Positions 15,232 to 24,363 of a DNA stretch of 64,000 nucleotides are shown here, one piece after another (the stretch's first letter is position 1; each line of letters starts with the position of its first letter). Below the pieces are notes generated by a model. That model saw only the letters and a list, made by a program, of their open reading frames with translations, had not been told where the DNA came from and did not search any database. A program made the position numbers and the translations under genes. Where the stretch lies: contig NZ_JABFCL010000010.1 of NCBI RefSeq assembly GCF_017566145.1, forward strand, positions 23,928 through 87,927, given 5' to 3'. This DNA is from Bittarella massiliensis (ex Durand et al. 2017) (GTDB taxonomy: Bacteria; Bacillota; Clostridia; Oscillospirales; Ruminococcaceae).

Positions 15232-16014
15232 ATGAAGGCAATTACACATGACTTGAGCGCGAGCGGCAAGAACGTGCATATCGTCCCGCTCGCTGATTTA
15301 CATATAGGCGACTCTCAGGCAGACATGAAGGCGATTCAGGAGATGCTGAACCAAATCCTGGCTCTCGACGACGTGTACTGCATCCTCGGCGGCGACCTCA
15401 TGGACTCCGCCATCGCATCGTCCATCGGCGACACCTACGCGGCGAAGCTCCAGCCCATGGAGCAGTTGCAGAAATGCGTGGAGCTGTTCCAGCCGTTGGC
15501 CGACGCGGGAAAGATTCTCGGCGTGCTGCCGGGAAACCACGAGAACAGAATCTACAAGGCGGCCGGTGTTGATATGACTAGGGTCTTTTGCGACCAGTTA
15601 GGGCTCACCGAGCTGTATTCGGAGACGACCGCCTTGTATTTCCTGAAGGTCGGCTCGCAATCTCGCGGCCGTCCTTTTGTATATACGCTGTACTACACGC
15701 ACGGCTCCGGCGGAGGACGCAAGGCCGGAGGCAAGATAAACCGCCTCATGGACTACGCGAACATCGTCGACGCGGACATCTACGTGTGCTGCCACACGCA
15801 CATGCCGGCCGTCGCGAAGATGGAGTACATCCGACCCGTACCCCAGAACGGCACGCTGGCGCACGTCGAGAAGACGTTCGTCAACACCGCCTCTTCCCTC
15901 GTGTACGGCGGATACGGCGACAGACAGGGCTACGCCCCTGCGTCCAACTCGTATCCGGTCATCGAGCTGCACGGCGAAGGCGGGACGGAGAAGGCCGTCA
16001 CGGTGCACATCTAG
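15232..16014 (+). CDS. Phage metallophosphoesterase (calcineurin-like)
   Basis: 260 residues; TAGGAGGTAAAG precedes the ATG. Metal-ligand motifs occur in the order known for this fold: LADLHIGD, ILGGDLMD, LPGNHENR, YYTHGSGGG and CCHTHMP. The dinuclear centre appears complete. Such enzymes in phage late operons are thought to act on nucleotides or nucleic-acid ends; the substrate is not predictable here. It is the first gene of the late operon, upstream of the terminase genes. Confidence 0.85.
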   Translation: MKAITHDLSASGKNVHIVPLADLHIGDSQADMKAIQEMLNQILALDDVYCILGGDLMDSAIASSIGDTYAAKLQPMEQLQKCVELFQPLADAGKILGVLPGNHENRIYKAAGVDMTRVFCDQLGLTELYSETTALYFLKVGSQSRGRPFVYTLYYTHGSGGGRKAGGKINRLMDYANIVDADIYVCCHTHMPAVAKMEYIRPVPQNGTLAHVEKTFVNTASSLVYGGYGDRQGYAPASNSYPVIELHGEGGTEKAVTVHI

Positions 16015-16027
16015 GGAGGTGCGCGCC

Positions 16028-16234
16028 ATGGGAAGGTACGAGCGCATCGCGATACTGGAGGGTATCGCGAAGACGAAGCGCGTGGAGCTGGAGCTCATCG
16101 AAGCGGAGCTTGAGCGGCTGCGTGCCGAAGACAAGAACGACTTTGAGCGATTCAAAGCCGAGATAAACGAACAGAAAGCGGAGCCTGAGCTCTCACCTGT
16201 GCCGAAGCGCACGGGCGGGGGCATCAGGCTCTAG
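16028..16234 (+). CDS. Small coiled-coil protein upstream of terminase
   Basis: 68 residues from the ATG at 16028, 7 bases after GGGAGGT (the in-frame GTG at 16019 overlaps that site). A single long helix with ELELIEAELERLRAED heptads, then a Pro-rich tail ending GGGIRL. No family recognised; its position suggests a packaging or regulatory accessory. Confidence 0.6.
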   Translation: MGRYERIAILEGIAKTKRVELELIEAELERLRAEDKNDFERFKAEINEQKAEPELSPVPKRTGGGIRL

Positions 16235-16268
16235 CCATTTTATACATCAACGTAAGGAGGTGCAGATA

Positions 16269-16748
16269 ATGTCAAAGCGAAAAATCAGTTCACCGACCGC
16301 CCTTGCGCGAATGTGGGAAGAGTACAAGGCGTACTGCGACTCCTACACAATCAAGCAGGAGGTCGACAGCACGTACACGACGCCCGAGGGCACGACGACG
16401 GGAAAGAGCGTGAAGGAAATCCTCTCGCCCATCTCGTACACGAAGGTGGGATTCCTGGCGTACATCGGATTGACACGTCAATCCTTCCATGCCACATACG
16501 AGCAAGACCCGGCATACACTGACATTGTGGCGCGTATACGCCTTGAATGCGAGGTAGACGTCCGGGCGAAGTTCGAGACGGGACAAATCAACAGCCGGCT
16601 CGCCCCGCTGTGGATGAGCAAGTACGGCTACGGCACGAAGGCCGACGCGGCGGTCGAGCATAAGGCCGACAACAACCTGTTGGAGATGATTCAGCAGTCG
16701 CAGGCAGACCTCGGCGACGTGCCCGAGGATGATGAAGATGAAGTATAG
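16269..16748 (+). CDS. terS: Terminase small subunit
   Basis: 159 residues from the ATG at 16269 (AAGGAGGT 8 bases upstream; an in-frame GTG lies within that site). The N-terminal half includes a DNA-binding helical region (FLAYIGLTRQSFHATY), and the segment KFETGQINSRLAPLWMSKYG is typical of small terminase subunits of Clostridia phages. The acidic tail (EDDEDEV) would contact the large subunit. It recognises packaging sites and hands DNA to TerL, whose gene overlaps by 20 bases. Confidence 0.82.
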   Translation: MSKRKISSPTALARMWEEYKAYCDSYTIKQEVDSTYTTPEGTTTGKSVKEILSPISYTKVGFLAYIGLTRQSFHATYEQDPAYTDIVARIRLECEVDVRAKFETGQINSRLAPLWMSKYGYGTKADAAVEHKADNNLLEMIQQSQADLGDVPEDDEDEV

Positions 16749-18021
16749 CGCCTTCTCCCGCCGACAGCTTCTCTCGATGCTGTGGTGGCAACAGCCGCGC
16801 TACAAGGACCGAGATGCCATCATCGCCGACGGTTCCATCCGTTCCGGCAAGACCGTATCCATGACGGTCGGATACATCCTCTGGAGCATGTCGTGCTTCG
16901 ACAAGCAGTCGTTCGCCATCTGCGGCAAGACCATCGAGTCGCTGCGACGCAACGTGATACTCCACCTGCGAGAATGGCTCCCGGGCGACTTCATCATCGC
17001 TGAGAAGCGCAACGAGAACCGCCTCATCATCCAGACGGCCGACGGCCGAGAGAACTCCTACCACCTCTTCGGAGGTCGTGACGAGTCCTCATACATGCTC
17101 ATCCAAGGTATGACGCTCGCTGGCGTCATGTTCGACGAGGTGGCGCTCATGCCCCGCTCGTTCGTGGAGCAGGCATGCGCCCGTTGCTCCGTGCCGGGCT
17201 CGAAGTATTGGTTCAACTGCAACCCTCACAGCCCCGAGCACTGGTTCTACAAGGAATGGGTGAAGAACCACAAGAAGAAGAACGCGCTGCACTTGCACTT
17301 CACAATGGACGACAACCTCGCCCTCGACCCTAAAATCAAGGCGCGATACGAGTCCATGTACACCGGCGTGTTCTATCAGCGGTACATCAAGGGCCTGTGG
17401 GTGCTTGCCGAAGGCATCATCTACCAGGCGTTCAACAAGGAGACGAGCGTGGTTCCGACGGAACCGCGACCATATAGCAAATACATCGTGAGCATGGACT
17501 ACGGGATACAGAACCCGACGGCCATGCTTTTATTCGGCCTGTGCGACGGCATCTGGTACCAGGTGGACGAGTTCTACCACAGCGGACGCGACACGGGACG
17601 GCAGAAGACGGACGAGGAATACTACGACGACCTATGCGAGCTGGTGGGCGACCTGCCCGTGCGAGAGCTCATCATAGACCCGTCGGCGTCCTCGTTCATC
17701 GCACTCGTTCGCAAGCACAAGCGATTCCGCGTGCGCAAGGCGAACAACGACGTGCTGGACGGCATCCAGCACACCGCGACGATGATTCAGGAGCAGCGCT
17801 TGCTCGTGAACGACTGTTGCGAGCACACGATACAGGAATACGGCCTGTACTCATGGCAGGAGAAGTCCACCGGCGGCGCAGACAAGCCGATAAAGGAGAA
17901 CGACCACGCCATGGACGCCACGCGGTACTTCGTCAACACGACGAAGGCGTGGAAGGTCAAAGACGACTACGTTCCGCTACTGGAACGACAACGACAGCGA
18001 GGAGGTTACGCGATACGATGA
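16729..18021 (+). CDS. terL: Terminase large subunit (PBSX family)
   Basis: 430 residues. The ATPase half has Walker A DGSIRSGKTVS and Walker B GVMFDEVALMP, and the nuclease half begins at VSMDYGIQNPTA with further acidic residues (IIDPSAS, DHAMDATRY). This is the headful or cos packaging motor that cuts concatemers and pumps DNA through the portal. The length is normal for PBSX-type terminases and no key residue is missing. The gene overlaps both neighbours, so translation is coupled from TerS to portal. Confidence 0.95.
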   Translation: MMKMKYSAFSRRQLLSMLWWQQPRYKDRDAIIADGSIRSGKTVSMTVGYILWSMSCFDKQSFAICGKTIESLRRNVILHLREWLPGDFIIAEKRNENRLIIQTADGRENSYHLFGGRDESSYMLIQGMTLAGVMFDEVALMPRSFVEQACARCSVPGSKYWFNCNPHSPEHWFYKEWVKNHKKKNALHLHFTMDDNLALDPKIKARYESMYTGVFYQRYIKGLWVLAEGIIYQAFNKETSVVPTEPRPYSKYIVSMDYGIQNPTAMLLFGLCDGIWYQVDEFYHSGRDTGRQKTDEEYYDDLCELVGDLPVRELIIDPSASSFIALVRKHKRFRVRKANNDVLDGIQHTATMIQEQRLLVNDCCEHTIQEYGLYSWQEKSTGGADKPIKENDHAMDATRYFVNTTKAWKVKDDYVPLLERQRQRGGYAIR

Positions 18022-19373
18022 AGACATATCAAGACTTGCTCGACGCAGGAAAAGACGAGACGACGCGTATGCGTTTCGTACTCGCTGCGATTGAAGAGCA
18101 TAAGAACGGCATCATGTACCGCATCGCCAAGGAGGCGGAGCAGTACGACAAGAGGCAGAACACGACGATACGCAACTACCAGCGTATCTTGTACACGATG
18201 ACCGGCGCTGCGGTCGAGGACCCGTTCCGCGCCAACCATAAAATCACGAGCGGGTTCTTCCCGCGCTTCGTGAACCAGCAGAACCAGTTCCTGCTCGGCA
18301 ACGGCGTGACGCTCGCCAAACCGGACAACAAGAAACGGCTGGGGAAGAGCTTCGACAGACAGCTCCAGAAGCTGGGCCACGCGGCCATCGTCGGCGGCGT
18401 ATCCTTCGGCTTCTGGAACCTCGACCATCTGGACGTGTTCCGCGTCACCGAGTTCGTGCCTTTATACGACGAGAACAACGGGGCGCTCATGGCGGGCATC
18501 CGCTTCTGGCAGGTGGCCAAGGACAAGCCGCTGCGCGCCACGCTTTACGAGCTGGACGGGTACACCGACTACGCCAAGGGCGACGACAAGCCGATGAAGG
18601 TGCTGAAGGAGAAGCGCAGCTACATCCTCCACATCGCCACGTCCGAGATTGACGGCACGGAGATTTACGACGGCGAGAACTACCCGTCGTTCCCGATTAT
18701 CCCGCTGTGGTGCAATCAGACGCACCAGAGCGAGCTCGTGGGCATCCGCGAGGCCATCGACAGTTACGACCTCATCAAGTCGGGCTTCGCAAACGACCTC
18801 GACCAGGCCTCGATGATTTACTGGATTCTCCAGAACACCGGCGGCATGGACGACCTAGACCTCGCGCGGTTCCTCGACCGGCTCCACACCGTGGGCGCTG
18901 CGGTCGTGGACGGCGACGAAGGAGCCAAGGCGGACGCGCACACCATCGACGTGCCGTACCAGTCGCGCACGGCGTACCTCGAGAAGCTGGAAGCTGACCT
19001 CTACGCCGACTATCACGCGCTGGACATCTCGAAGCTCATGGGCGGCAACAAGACCGCCACGGAGATTCAGGCGGCCTACGAGCCTATGAACCTCAAGGCC
19101 GACCTGTTCGAGTATTGCGTGGACGAGTTCCTCGAGGACTTGTTCGAGCTGGTGGGCATCGACGACGTGCCGACGTTCAACCGCGACATGATTAGCAACC
19201 AGCTGGAGTACACGCAGATGATTCTCGCAGCCGCGCCGCAAATCGGCGACGACATGGTGCTGAAGAAGCTCCCGTGGCTCTCCCCGGAGGACGTCGAGCT
19301 CATCAAGGCCGAGCGAGACTCCGAGGAGTTCTCGCTGGCCGGCGGAGGTGTGACGGATGGCGAAGAGGCATAA
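18018..19373 (+). CDS. Portal protein (SPP1 gp6-like)
   Basis: 451 residues; the ATG at 18018 overlaps the terminase stop (ATGA). Landmarks: KITSGFFPRFVNQQNQFLLG, the FVPLYDENNG and RSYILHIATSE strands, and SDLIKSG-type helix SYDLIKSGFANDLDQ in the wing/stem, as in SPP1-type portals. It forms the dodecameric DNA gate at one capsid vertex. The order with terminase upstream and an Mu-F-like protein downstream supports the assignment. Confidence 0.9.
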   Translation: MKTYQDLLDAGKDETTRMRFVLAAIEEHKNGIMYRIAKEAEQYDKRQNTTIRNYQRILYTMTGAAVEDPFRANHKITSGFFPRFVNQQNQFLLGNGVTLAKPDNKKRLGKSFDRQLQKLGHAAIVGGVSFGFWNLDHLDVFRVTEFVPLYDENNGALMAGIRFWQVAKDKPLRATLYELDGYTDYAKGDDKPMKVLKEKRSYILHIATSEIDGTEIYDGENYPSFPIIPLWCNQTHQSELVGIREAIDSYDLIKSGFANDLDQASMIYWILQNTGGMDDLDLARFLDRLHTVGAAVVDGDEGAKADAHTIDVPYQSRTAYLEKLEADLYADYHALDISKLMGGNKTATEIQAAYEPMNLKADLFEYCVDEFLEDLFELVGIDDVPTFNRDMISNQLEYTQMILAAAPQIGDDMVLKKLPWLSPEDVELIKAERDSEEFSLAGGGVTDGEEA

Positions 19374-20322
19374 CATCGACGCCGTGCACCGGCACACGTC
19401 CAAACAGCTGACTCATCTCGAGAAGGCAATCCGCCGACTGTATCGGAAGGCGGCGACCAACGCGGCGAGCGTCGGGGCTCACTACTTCAACCGGTACCGC
19501 TCCGAGTGGAACGCCAAGCTGAAACAGCTGAAGGACTGCGACATCACGACGGCGGAGTGGATTCAATGGGCCACCGACACCGTATTCTACGGCGAGGACT
19601 TCGCAAGGGTGAGCGACGAGCTCATCGCCTTGCTATCGCATACAGACGCAGACGCGCTTGCGCTCATTGACCAGATACGCACCGACGTATTCGTGCATGC
19701 GCACAACTACACGGCGTACATGATAGAGCGCACGTTCTACGATACGGCGTTCACACTCGTGGACGCGCACACGCTGGGGGTGCTGCAAAGCACCGCCCAC
19801 CCACTTCTCCCTGTGCTCACGCAGAACAGGAAGAAGTACACGCAATGGATGCGGCAACGCATCCGCAACGAAGTGACAGCGGGCATCACGCAGGGCGAGT
19901 CCATCGACAAGATGGCCAAACGCCTCGCAAACGCCGCGAACATGAGCAAGAGCGCATCGGTTCGCACGGCCCGCACCGCTTGCACGTGCGCCGAGAACAC
20001 AGGCAGACAGCAAGCGTATGACGAAGCGGCACAGCAAGGGCTGGAGATGCAGAAGCAATGGCTCTGCGCCGTCGACAAGCGCACGCGTGAGACGCACGCG
20101 ACGCTGGACGGCGAGACGGTCAGATACGACGCGAAGTTCTCCAACGGTTTGCGGTTCCCCGGCGACCCACAGGGCAAACCCGGTGAGGTGTACAACTGCC
20201 GGTGCACGATGGTGACGGTCGACCCCGAGGGAGACATCGGAACCAGACGCATCCAAGGCGAGGAACTGCCGTACATGACATTCGACGACTACATCACGTA
20301 CAAGGGGGTGCAGGCATCATGA
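19357..20322 (+). CDS. Minor capsid / head morphogenesis protein (Mu gpF-like, SPP1 gp7-like)
   Basis: 321 residues, overlapping the portal gene by 17 bases. The C-terminal part carries the Mu F-type signature: RTARTACTCAENTGRQQAY, KQWLCAVDKRTRETH and PGEVYNCRCTMV. Proteins of this type bind the portal and are injected with, or help load, the DNA. Several Cys/His residues in the C-terminal block may bind zinc, as in related proteins. Confidence 0.85.
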   Translation: MAKRHNIDAVHRHTSKQLTHLEKAIRRLYRKAATNAASVGAHYFNRYRSEWNAKLKQLKDCDITTAEWIQWATDTVFYGEDFARVSDELIALLSHTDADALALIDQIRTDVFVHAHNYTAYMIERTFYDTAFTLVDAHTLGVLQSTAHPLLPVLTQNRKKYTQWMRQRIRNEVTAGITQGESIDKMAKRLANAANMSKSASVRTARTACTCAENTGRQQAYDEAAQQGLEMQKQWLCAVDKRTRETHATLDGETVRYDAKFSNGLRFPGDPQGKPGEVYNCRCTMVTVDPEGDIGTRRIQGEELPYMTFDDYITYKGVQAS

Positions 20323-20651
20323 TTGACTTCAATCTGAAGAGCAACCTCCCGGAGGTGCAGGCCGAGCTTGAGCGACGCATCGCGAACGCGGCGACAAGGT
20401 GCGCGAACGAGATGGAGCGCCACGCGAAGCTGAGGTGCCCCGTCGACACCGGACGCCTGCGCAACAGCGTGACGACGGCGGTCGAGACCGAGGACGACAC
20501 GGCCACCGTGTACGTCGGAAGCAACGTCGAATACGCTCCGCACGTGGAGCTGGGAACGTCGCGCAGTGAGGCGCAGCCGTTCCTGAAACCGGCGGTCGCC
20601 GACCATCAAGACGCGTATGCGCGAATCATACGCAGCGAGCTGGACGGCTAA
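20319..20651 (+). CDS. HK97 gp10-like head-tail/tail protein
   Basis: 110 residues; the ATG at 20319 overlaps the preceding stop. The HK97 gp10 pattern is visible: KLRCPVDTGRLRNSV near residue 45, then YVGSNVEYAPHVELGTS and QPFLKPA. It is normally encoded after the connector genes; here it lies before the scaffold, an unusual order. It is probably still a head-tail joining or tail-completion protein. Confidence 0.82.
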   Translation: MIDFNLKSNLPEVQAELERRIANAATRCANEMERHAKLRCPVDTGRLRNSVTTAVETEDDTATVYVGSNVEYAPHVELGTSRSEAQPFLKPAVADHQDAYARIIRSELDG

Positions 20652-20754
20652 CCGCCTACGCAACCAGGTGAAACGCGGGCACGCCCCGCTTTCATATATA
20701 CAACATGCAAATCTGGACGCCGAGGCAATGGCGTCAAGGGAAAGGATGATAGAC

Positions 20755-21306
20755 ATGGCACTTACACGCAAATTTCTGAAGGCACTGGGCATTGAGGACG
20801 ACAAGGTGGATGAAATCATCACCGCCCACAGTGACACGGTGAACGCCCTCAAAGAAGAGAGGGACAACTACAAGGCAGACGCCGACAAGCTCAAGGACGT
20901 ACAGTCGCAGCTTGACACTGCCAACGCAGCTTTGAACGACGCGAAGGACGACAGGTTCAAGGCGAAGTACGAGAAGGAGCATCAGGACTTCGAGGACTTC
21001 AAGGCGGGTATCGAGGCGAAGAAGGCGCAGGAGGCCAAGGAATCGGCCGTCAAGGCGTACTTCAAGGAAAAGGGCATCTCCGACAAGGGCATGACGCTGG
21101 CAATGCGCTACATCGGCGCAGAAGTCGACGCGCTGGAGCTCGACGAGGGCAAGATTAAGGACACGAAGAGCCTTGACGACGCCATCGCCGGCGACCTCGC
21201 TTCGCTGGTCGTGACGACCGGAACGAAGGGCGCGGACACTGCAACGCCTCCAGAAGGCGGCAGCGGCGAACCGTCAACCCCGGTGAGCATCCCTGCAATC
21301 TTTTAA
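20755..21306 (+). CDS. Capsid scaffold protein (phi-gp20/minor structural-like)
   Basis: 183 residues from the ATG at 20755 (GGGAAAGGATG upstream). Starts with MALTRKFLKALGIEDDKVDE, followed by a long charged coiled coil (residues 20-110), then a compact C-terminal part and a Gly/Pro/Thr-rich tail (PPEGGSGEPSTPVSIPAIF). This layout is that of Siphovirus scaffold proteins, and it directly precedes the major capsid gene. Confidence 0.82.
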   Translation: MALTRKFLKALGIEDDKVDEIITAHSDTVNALKEERDNYKADADKLKDVQSQLDTANAALNDAKDDRFKAKYEKEHQDFEDFKAGIEAKKAQEAKESAVKAYFKEKGISDKGMTLAMRYIGAEVDALELDEGKIKDTKSLDDAIAGDLASLVVTTGTKGADTATPPEGGSGEPSTPVSIPAIF

Positions 21307-21367
21307 CCAGTGCGCCAAGACGGCGCACGCCATACATTGAGTAAACAAACGAAAGGATGATTTTATT

Positions 21368-22195
21368 ATGGCACGTATTCAATCTCTGAGTGTGCTCGAC
21401 ACTGAATCGGGCAAGGACTATCTTGCTGAGTCCTATGGCAAGGTCATTGCCAACGTCGGCAAGAACACTATCTCTTCCAAGCTGAAGAACACGGACCTCT
21501 CCGGCGTACCGGGTGCGGGTTCCGTCGAGGCCAAGCGCTTCGTGAACCGCAAGTCCAACAACTACGGCACGGCTCGTTCCGGCGGTAAGGGACAGCAGGC
21601 GAAGGCCAAGGCCGTCACTGTCGCCATCGACACGGACAAGGAGCTCATCACCGAGGTCGAGCAGAAGGACGTCAGCCTCTACGGCGTTGACAACTTCATC
21701 GAGCGCCAGGTGGCCATGGACGAGAAGTCCATGATTCGCGAGCTCGAGCGCGACTTCTTCGCGAAGGCATCCGCTGCGGGCACGAAGGTGACTCCGAAGG
21801 GAACGACTCCGCAGGAGAAGCTCGAGGAGCTCATTCAGGCCGTCGAGACGGTGTCCAACGACTACGTCGACGGTGTCGAGCGCGATATGATTGCGGTCGT
21901 GTGTGCTCCTGCCTTCTACGGTCAGATTCGCACGTACCTCGACAACGCGAACCACAACACGAAGGACGAGGAAGTCGACACGTACCACGGCGTGAAGGTG
22001 TACAGCTCTGTGTACCTGCCGGCCACTGACGAGGCTATCGCCATGGCGGAGGGTGCTGTCGCGCAGCCGGTTCTTCCGACTGTCTCCAACCCCGCGAAGA
22101 TTCCGCTGTCCAACGCGTACTCTTTCGGCATGTTCTACAGCTACGGAACGAAGGCGGTCACTGAAGACCTCATCTTCAAGCTGACGACTGCCTAA
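21368..22195 (+). CDS. Major capsid protein
   Basis: 275 residues; GAAAGGATG before the ATG. It begins MARIQSLSVLDTESGKDYLA and ends YGTKAVTEDLIFKLTTA; the central AMDEKSMIRELERDFFAK helix and the VYSSVYLPATDE strands fit an HK97-fold shell protein of modest size. There is no large N-terminal delta domain, consistent with the separate scaffold gene upstream. It is followed by a partial terminator, typical for the most expressed late gene. Confidence 0.85.
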   Translation: MARIQSLSVLDTESGKDYLAESYGKVIANVGKNTISSKLKNTDLSGVPGAGSVEAKRFVNRKSNNYGTARSGGKGQQAKAKAVTVAIDTDKELITEVEQKDVSLYGVDNFIERQVAMDEKSMIRELERDFFAKASAAGTKVTPKGTTPQEKLEELIQAVETVSNDYVDGVERDMIAVVCAPAFYGQIRTYLDNANHNTKDEEVDTYHGVKVYSSVYLPATDEAIAMAEGAVAQPVLPTVSNPAKIPLSNAYSFGMFYSYGTKAVTEDLIFKLTTA

Positions 22196-22218
22196 CCCTG
22201 ACGGGTACCGAGATACCG

Positions 22219-22250
22219 ACGGGGCGGGTGAACAGCCCGCCCCTTCTATT
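22219..22250 (+). terminator. Partial terminator after capsid gene
   Basis: GGGGCGGG/CCCGCCCC hairpin with a weak TTCTATTT tract; a second small stem (CCACC/GGTGG) follows at 22271-22285. It probably reduces, rather than ends, downstream transcription. Confidence 0.6.
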
Positions 22251-22315
22251 TCCAACTGACACATGAACAGCCACCCGCGAGGTGGCTTTATTTATAGAAG
22301 GAGGTCACGAAGACT

Positions 22316-22489
22316 ATGAAGAAGTTCAAGAACGCGCACGGCACGGTGTACGAGCCGGCCACAGAGGCAGTCGAGGCGATGATGCTGAAAGACCCGCGCC
22401 TCACAGTCGTGACGGCGAAGAAACCGGCGAGCAAGCCGGCGGACAAGAAGCCTGAGGCTGTGGCCGACAAGGCCGCGGCGTCGAAATAG
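22316..22489 (+). CDS. Small Lys/Ala/Pro-rich head protein (57 residues)
   Basis: ATG at 22316 after GAAGGAGGTCACG, an excellent site. The first 33 residues (MKKFKNAHGTVYEPA start, then EAMMLKDPRLTVV) look like the small module often found after capsid genes. The rest is a Lys/Pro/Ala tail ending KAAASK. Function unknown; it may be a minor head or connector accessory. Confidence 0.72.
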   Translation: MKKFKNAHGTVYEPATEAVEAMMLKDPRLTVVTAKKPASKPADKKPEAVADKAAASK

Positions 22490-22507
22490 CGGAAGGAGGA
22501 CGAGCGT

Positions 22508-22930
22508 ATGCGTATGCTGGAAGCGGTGCTGAAGCACCTCAACAACTGGTTCGTCTCTCCCGACGGCATCCATCAGGGCACGTTCACCATCGAAGACGGC
22601 AGCATTGACTTGTCCGAGTTCCTGCTTGACGGTCAGCTCTTCCGTATCTGCGGTTCCGTGTTCAACGACGGCGTGTACGCCAACCCGGCGGAGACGCTCA
22701 CGGACGAGACGTTCACCGGAGCCGTCTGGGCGCTGAGCGTGCCGCCCGCGCTCATCGACCTAGTGCATGACATCGAGGCATATGAGGCCTCCGACGGCAG
22801 CAAGCCGTCCCCTTATAAATCAGAGAGTTTCGGCGGGTACAGCTACACGCGTGCCACGGACGCCGACGGTGCCCCTCTGTCATGGAAGAAGGTGTTCCGC
22901 TCGCGATTGAACGAGTGGAGGAAGATATGA
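22508..22930 (+). CDS. Head-tail connector protein (gp6/gp15-like)
   Basis: 140 residues; AAGGAGG 8 bases before the ATG. Pattern typical of the DNA-packaging/connector family: DETFTGAVWALSVPPALIDL, YEASDGSKPSPYKSESFGGY and the C-terminal SWKKVFRSRLNEWRKI. It would form the first ring under the portal. Its stop overlaps the next start. Confidence 0.85.
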   Translation: MRMLEAVLKHLNNWFVSPDGIHQGTFTIEDGSIDLSEFLLDGQLFRICGSVFNDGVYANPAETLTDETFTGAVWALSVPPALIDLVHDIEAYEASDGSKPSPYKSESFGGYSYTRATDADGAPLSWKKVFRSRLNEWRKI

Positions 22931-23274
22931 GCCTTATCGACAATTTCCGCACGCCCTGCGTGATGCGCATCAAGACAAGCATGCCCGACGGAGAGGGCGG
23001 CTCCCATGTATCGTGGGCCGACGGCGCGGCGTTCACGCCCGCCATCGTCAAGGACAAGGACGTCGACACGGTCGTCGCAGACCGTGAGCAGGCATCGTGC
23101 ACGTACACCGTGACGGTGGACAAGACGCACGACATCCCCTACCACAGCGTGTTCAAGCGCATCTCCGACGGCAAGCTGTTCTGTGTCGTGAGCGACCAAG
23201 AGGACACGCAGTCGCCCGACTGCGCCACGTTCTCCCTCAAACAGGTGACGGCAATCGAATGGGAGGAGGCGTAG
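22927..23274 (+). CDS. Head closure / minor capsid protein (gp16-like)
   Basis: 115 residues from the ATG at 22927, overlapping the upstream stop (ATGA). Beta-rich: SCTYTVTVDKTHDIPYHSVF and KRISDGKLFCVVSD are typical of head-closure proteins that plug the connector. Assignment rests on this pattern and on gene order. Confidence 0.75.
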   Translation: MSLIDNFRTPCVMRIKTSMPDGEGGSHVSWADGAAFTPAIVKDKDVDTVVADREQASCTYTVTVDKTHDIPYHSVFKRISDGKLFCVVSDQEDTQSPDCATFSLKQVTAIEWEEA

Positions 23275-23276
23275 AC

Positions 23277-23648
23277 ATGGCACAGACGAAGGCGAAGGCG
23301 ATACATGAATTTTTCAACGGCGTGATGACGGCGTACCCGTCCGCAGCCGTTCCAGACGATGCGGCCATGCCGTATCTGACATACACGTACAGCGAGGGAT
23401 TCTTCGGGGACGCACCGCAGGCACTGACGGTGAACATCTACGCCCGCACAGAGTCCGAGGCTGACATCAACGCGCTCGCCAAGAAGCTCGCCGACGCAAT
23501 CGGTCGGGGCGGGCACCTCGTCGCTTGCGACGAGGGAGCCATCTGGCTGAAGCGCGGTACCCCGTGGTGCCAGAACGCACCATACGACGACAGGAGCATC
23601 AAGCGCCGGTACATCAACGTATCCGCTGAGTTCCTGACCATTGACTAA
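23277..23648 (+). CDS. Tail terminator/completion protein
   Basis: 123 residues from the ATG at 23277, two bases after the upstream stop. MPYLTYTYSEGFFGDAPQAL and the SEADINALAKKLADAIG helix match the fold of tail terminators (alpha/beta ring proteins with an N-terminal helix). It lies directly before the major tail gene, as expected. Confidence 0.72.
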   Translation: MAQTKAKAIHEFFNGVMTAYPSAAVPDDAAMPYLTYTYSEGFFGDAPQALTVNIYARTESEADINALAKKLADAIGRGGHLVACDEGAIWLKRGTPWCQNAPYDDRSIKRRYINVSAEFLTID

Positions 23649-23665
23649 CGAAGGAGTGAAGATAC

Positions 23666-24256
23666 ATGAAGTTTACAAAGATTCCAGAGACGGCGTTCGA
23701 TGAGATTCAGCTCAACGCCGGCATCTTGCTGAAGACTTTCGCACCGGAGACGGCCACGTTCGAGCCGACGGGCATCCTGGGCGCCACTTCGGGCGGCATC
23801 AACTTCGAGGCCGTCCCAACTTTCAAGGACTTCGGCGAGGACATCGACAACTGCCCCAAGAACATGAAGGAGCTCAAGAAGCTCGAGTCGTGGGAAGTGA
23901 AGCTGTCCGGCAGCTTCGTGACCGTCACGGCAGATTCCGCGAAGCTCATGGTGGGCGCTGCGGATTCCGCGAAGGCAGGCACGGCTGACAAGATTACGCC
24001 GCGCAACGACATCAAGGATGCGGACTTCTCCGACATCTGGCTCGTGGGCGACTACTCCGGCAAGAACGGAGACAAGAACGGCGGATTCATCGCCATCCAC
24101 ATGCTGAACGCCCTCTCCACTGGAGGCTTCAAGCTCCAGACGGCTGACAAGGACAAGGGCAAGATGAGCTTCGAGTTCACCGGCCACTACAGCATGAGCG
24201 CGCAGGACACGGTGCCTTTCGAGATTTACATCAAGAAGGGCGCAGAAGAGGCCTGA
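23666..24256 (+). CDS. Major tail (tube) protein
   Basis: 196 residues; GAAGGAGTG upstream. Beta-rich: SWEVKLSGSFVTVTADSAKL, FSDIWLVGDYSGKNGDK and MSFEFTGHYSM are typical of siphovirus tube proteins of Clostridia. It is placed between the tail terminator and tail assembly chaperone, the standard position. Confidence 0.85.
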   Translation: MKFTKIPETAFDEIQLNAGILLKTFAPETATFEPTGILGATSGGINFEAVPTFKDFGEDIDNCPKNMKELKKLESWEVKLSGSFVTVTADSAKLMVGAADSAKAGTADKITPRNDIKDADFSDIWLVGDYSGKNGDKNGGFIAIHMLNALSTGGFKLQTADKDKGKMSFEFTGHYSMSAQDTVPFEIYIKKGAEEA

Positions 24257-24363
24257 GCTGCGAACGCGGCTCGACCGCGTACAACGACAAAGACACGGAG
24301 AGGGAGCAAGAAGGCTCCCTCTCTTGCTTAACGCATAGATACACGTAGAAGGAGGACAAGAAA

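Noticed and set aside
16269..18021. Possible frameshift between the terminase subunits because of the 20-base overlap
   Set aside because: Both genes have their own starts and complete motifs; this is ordinary translational coupling.
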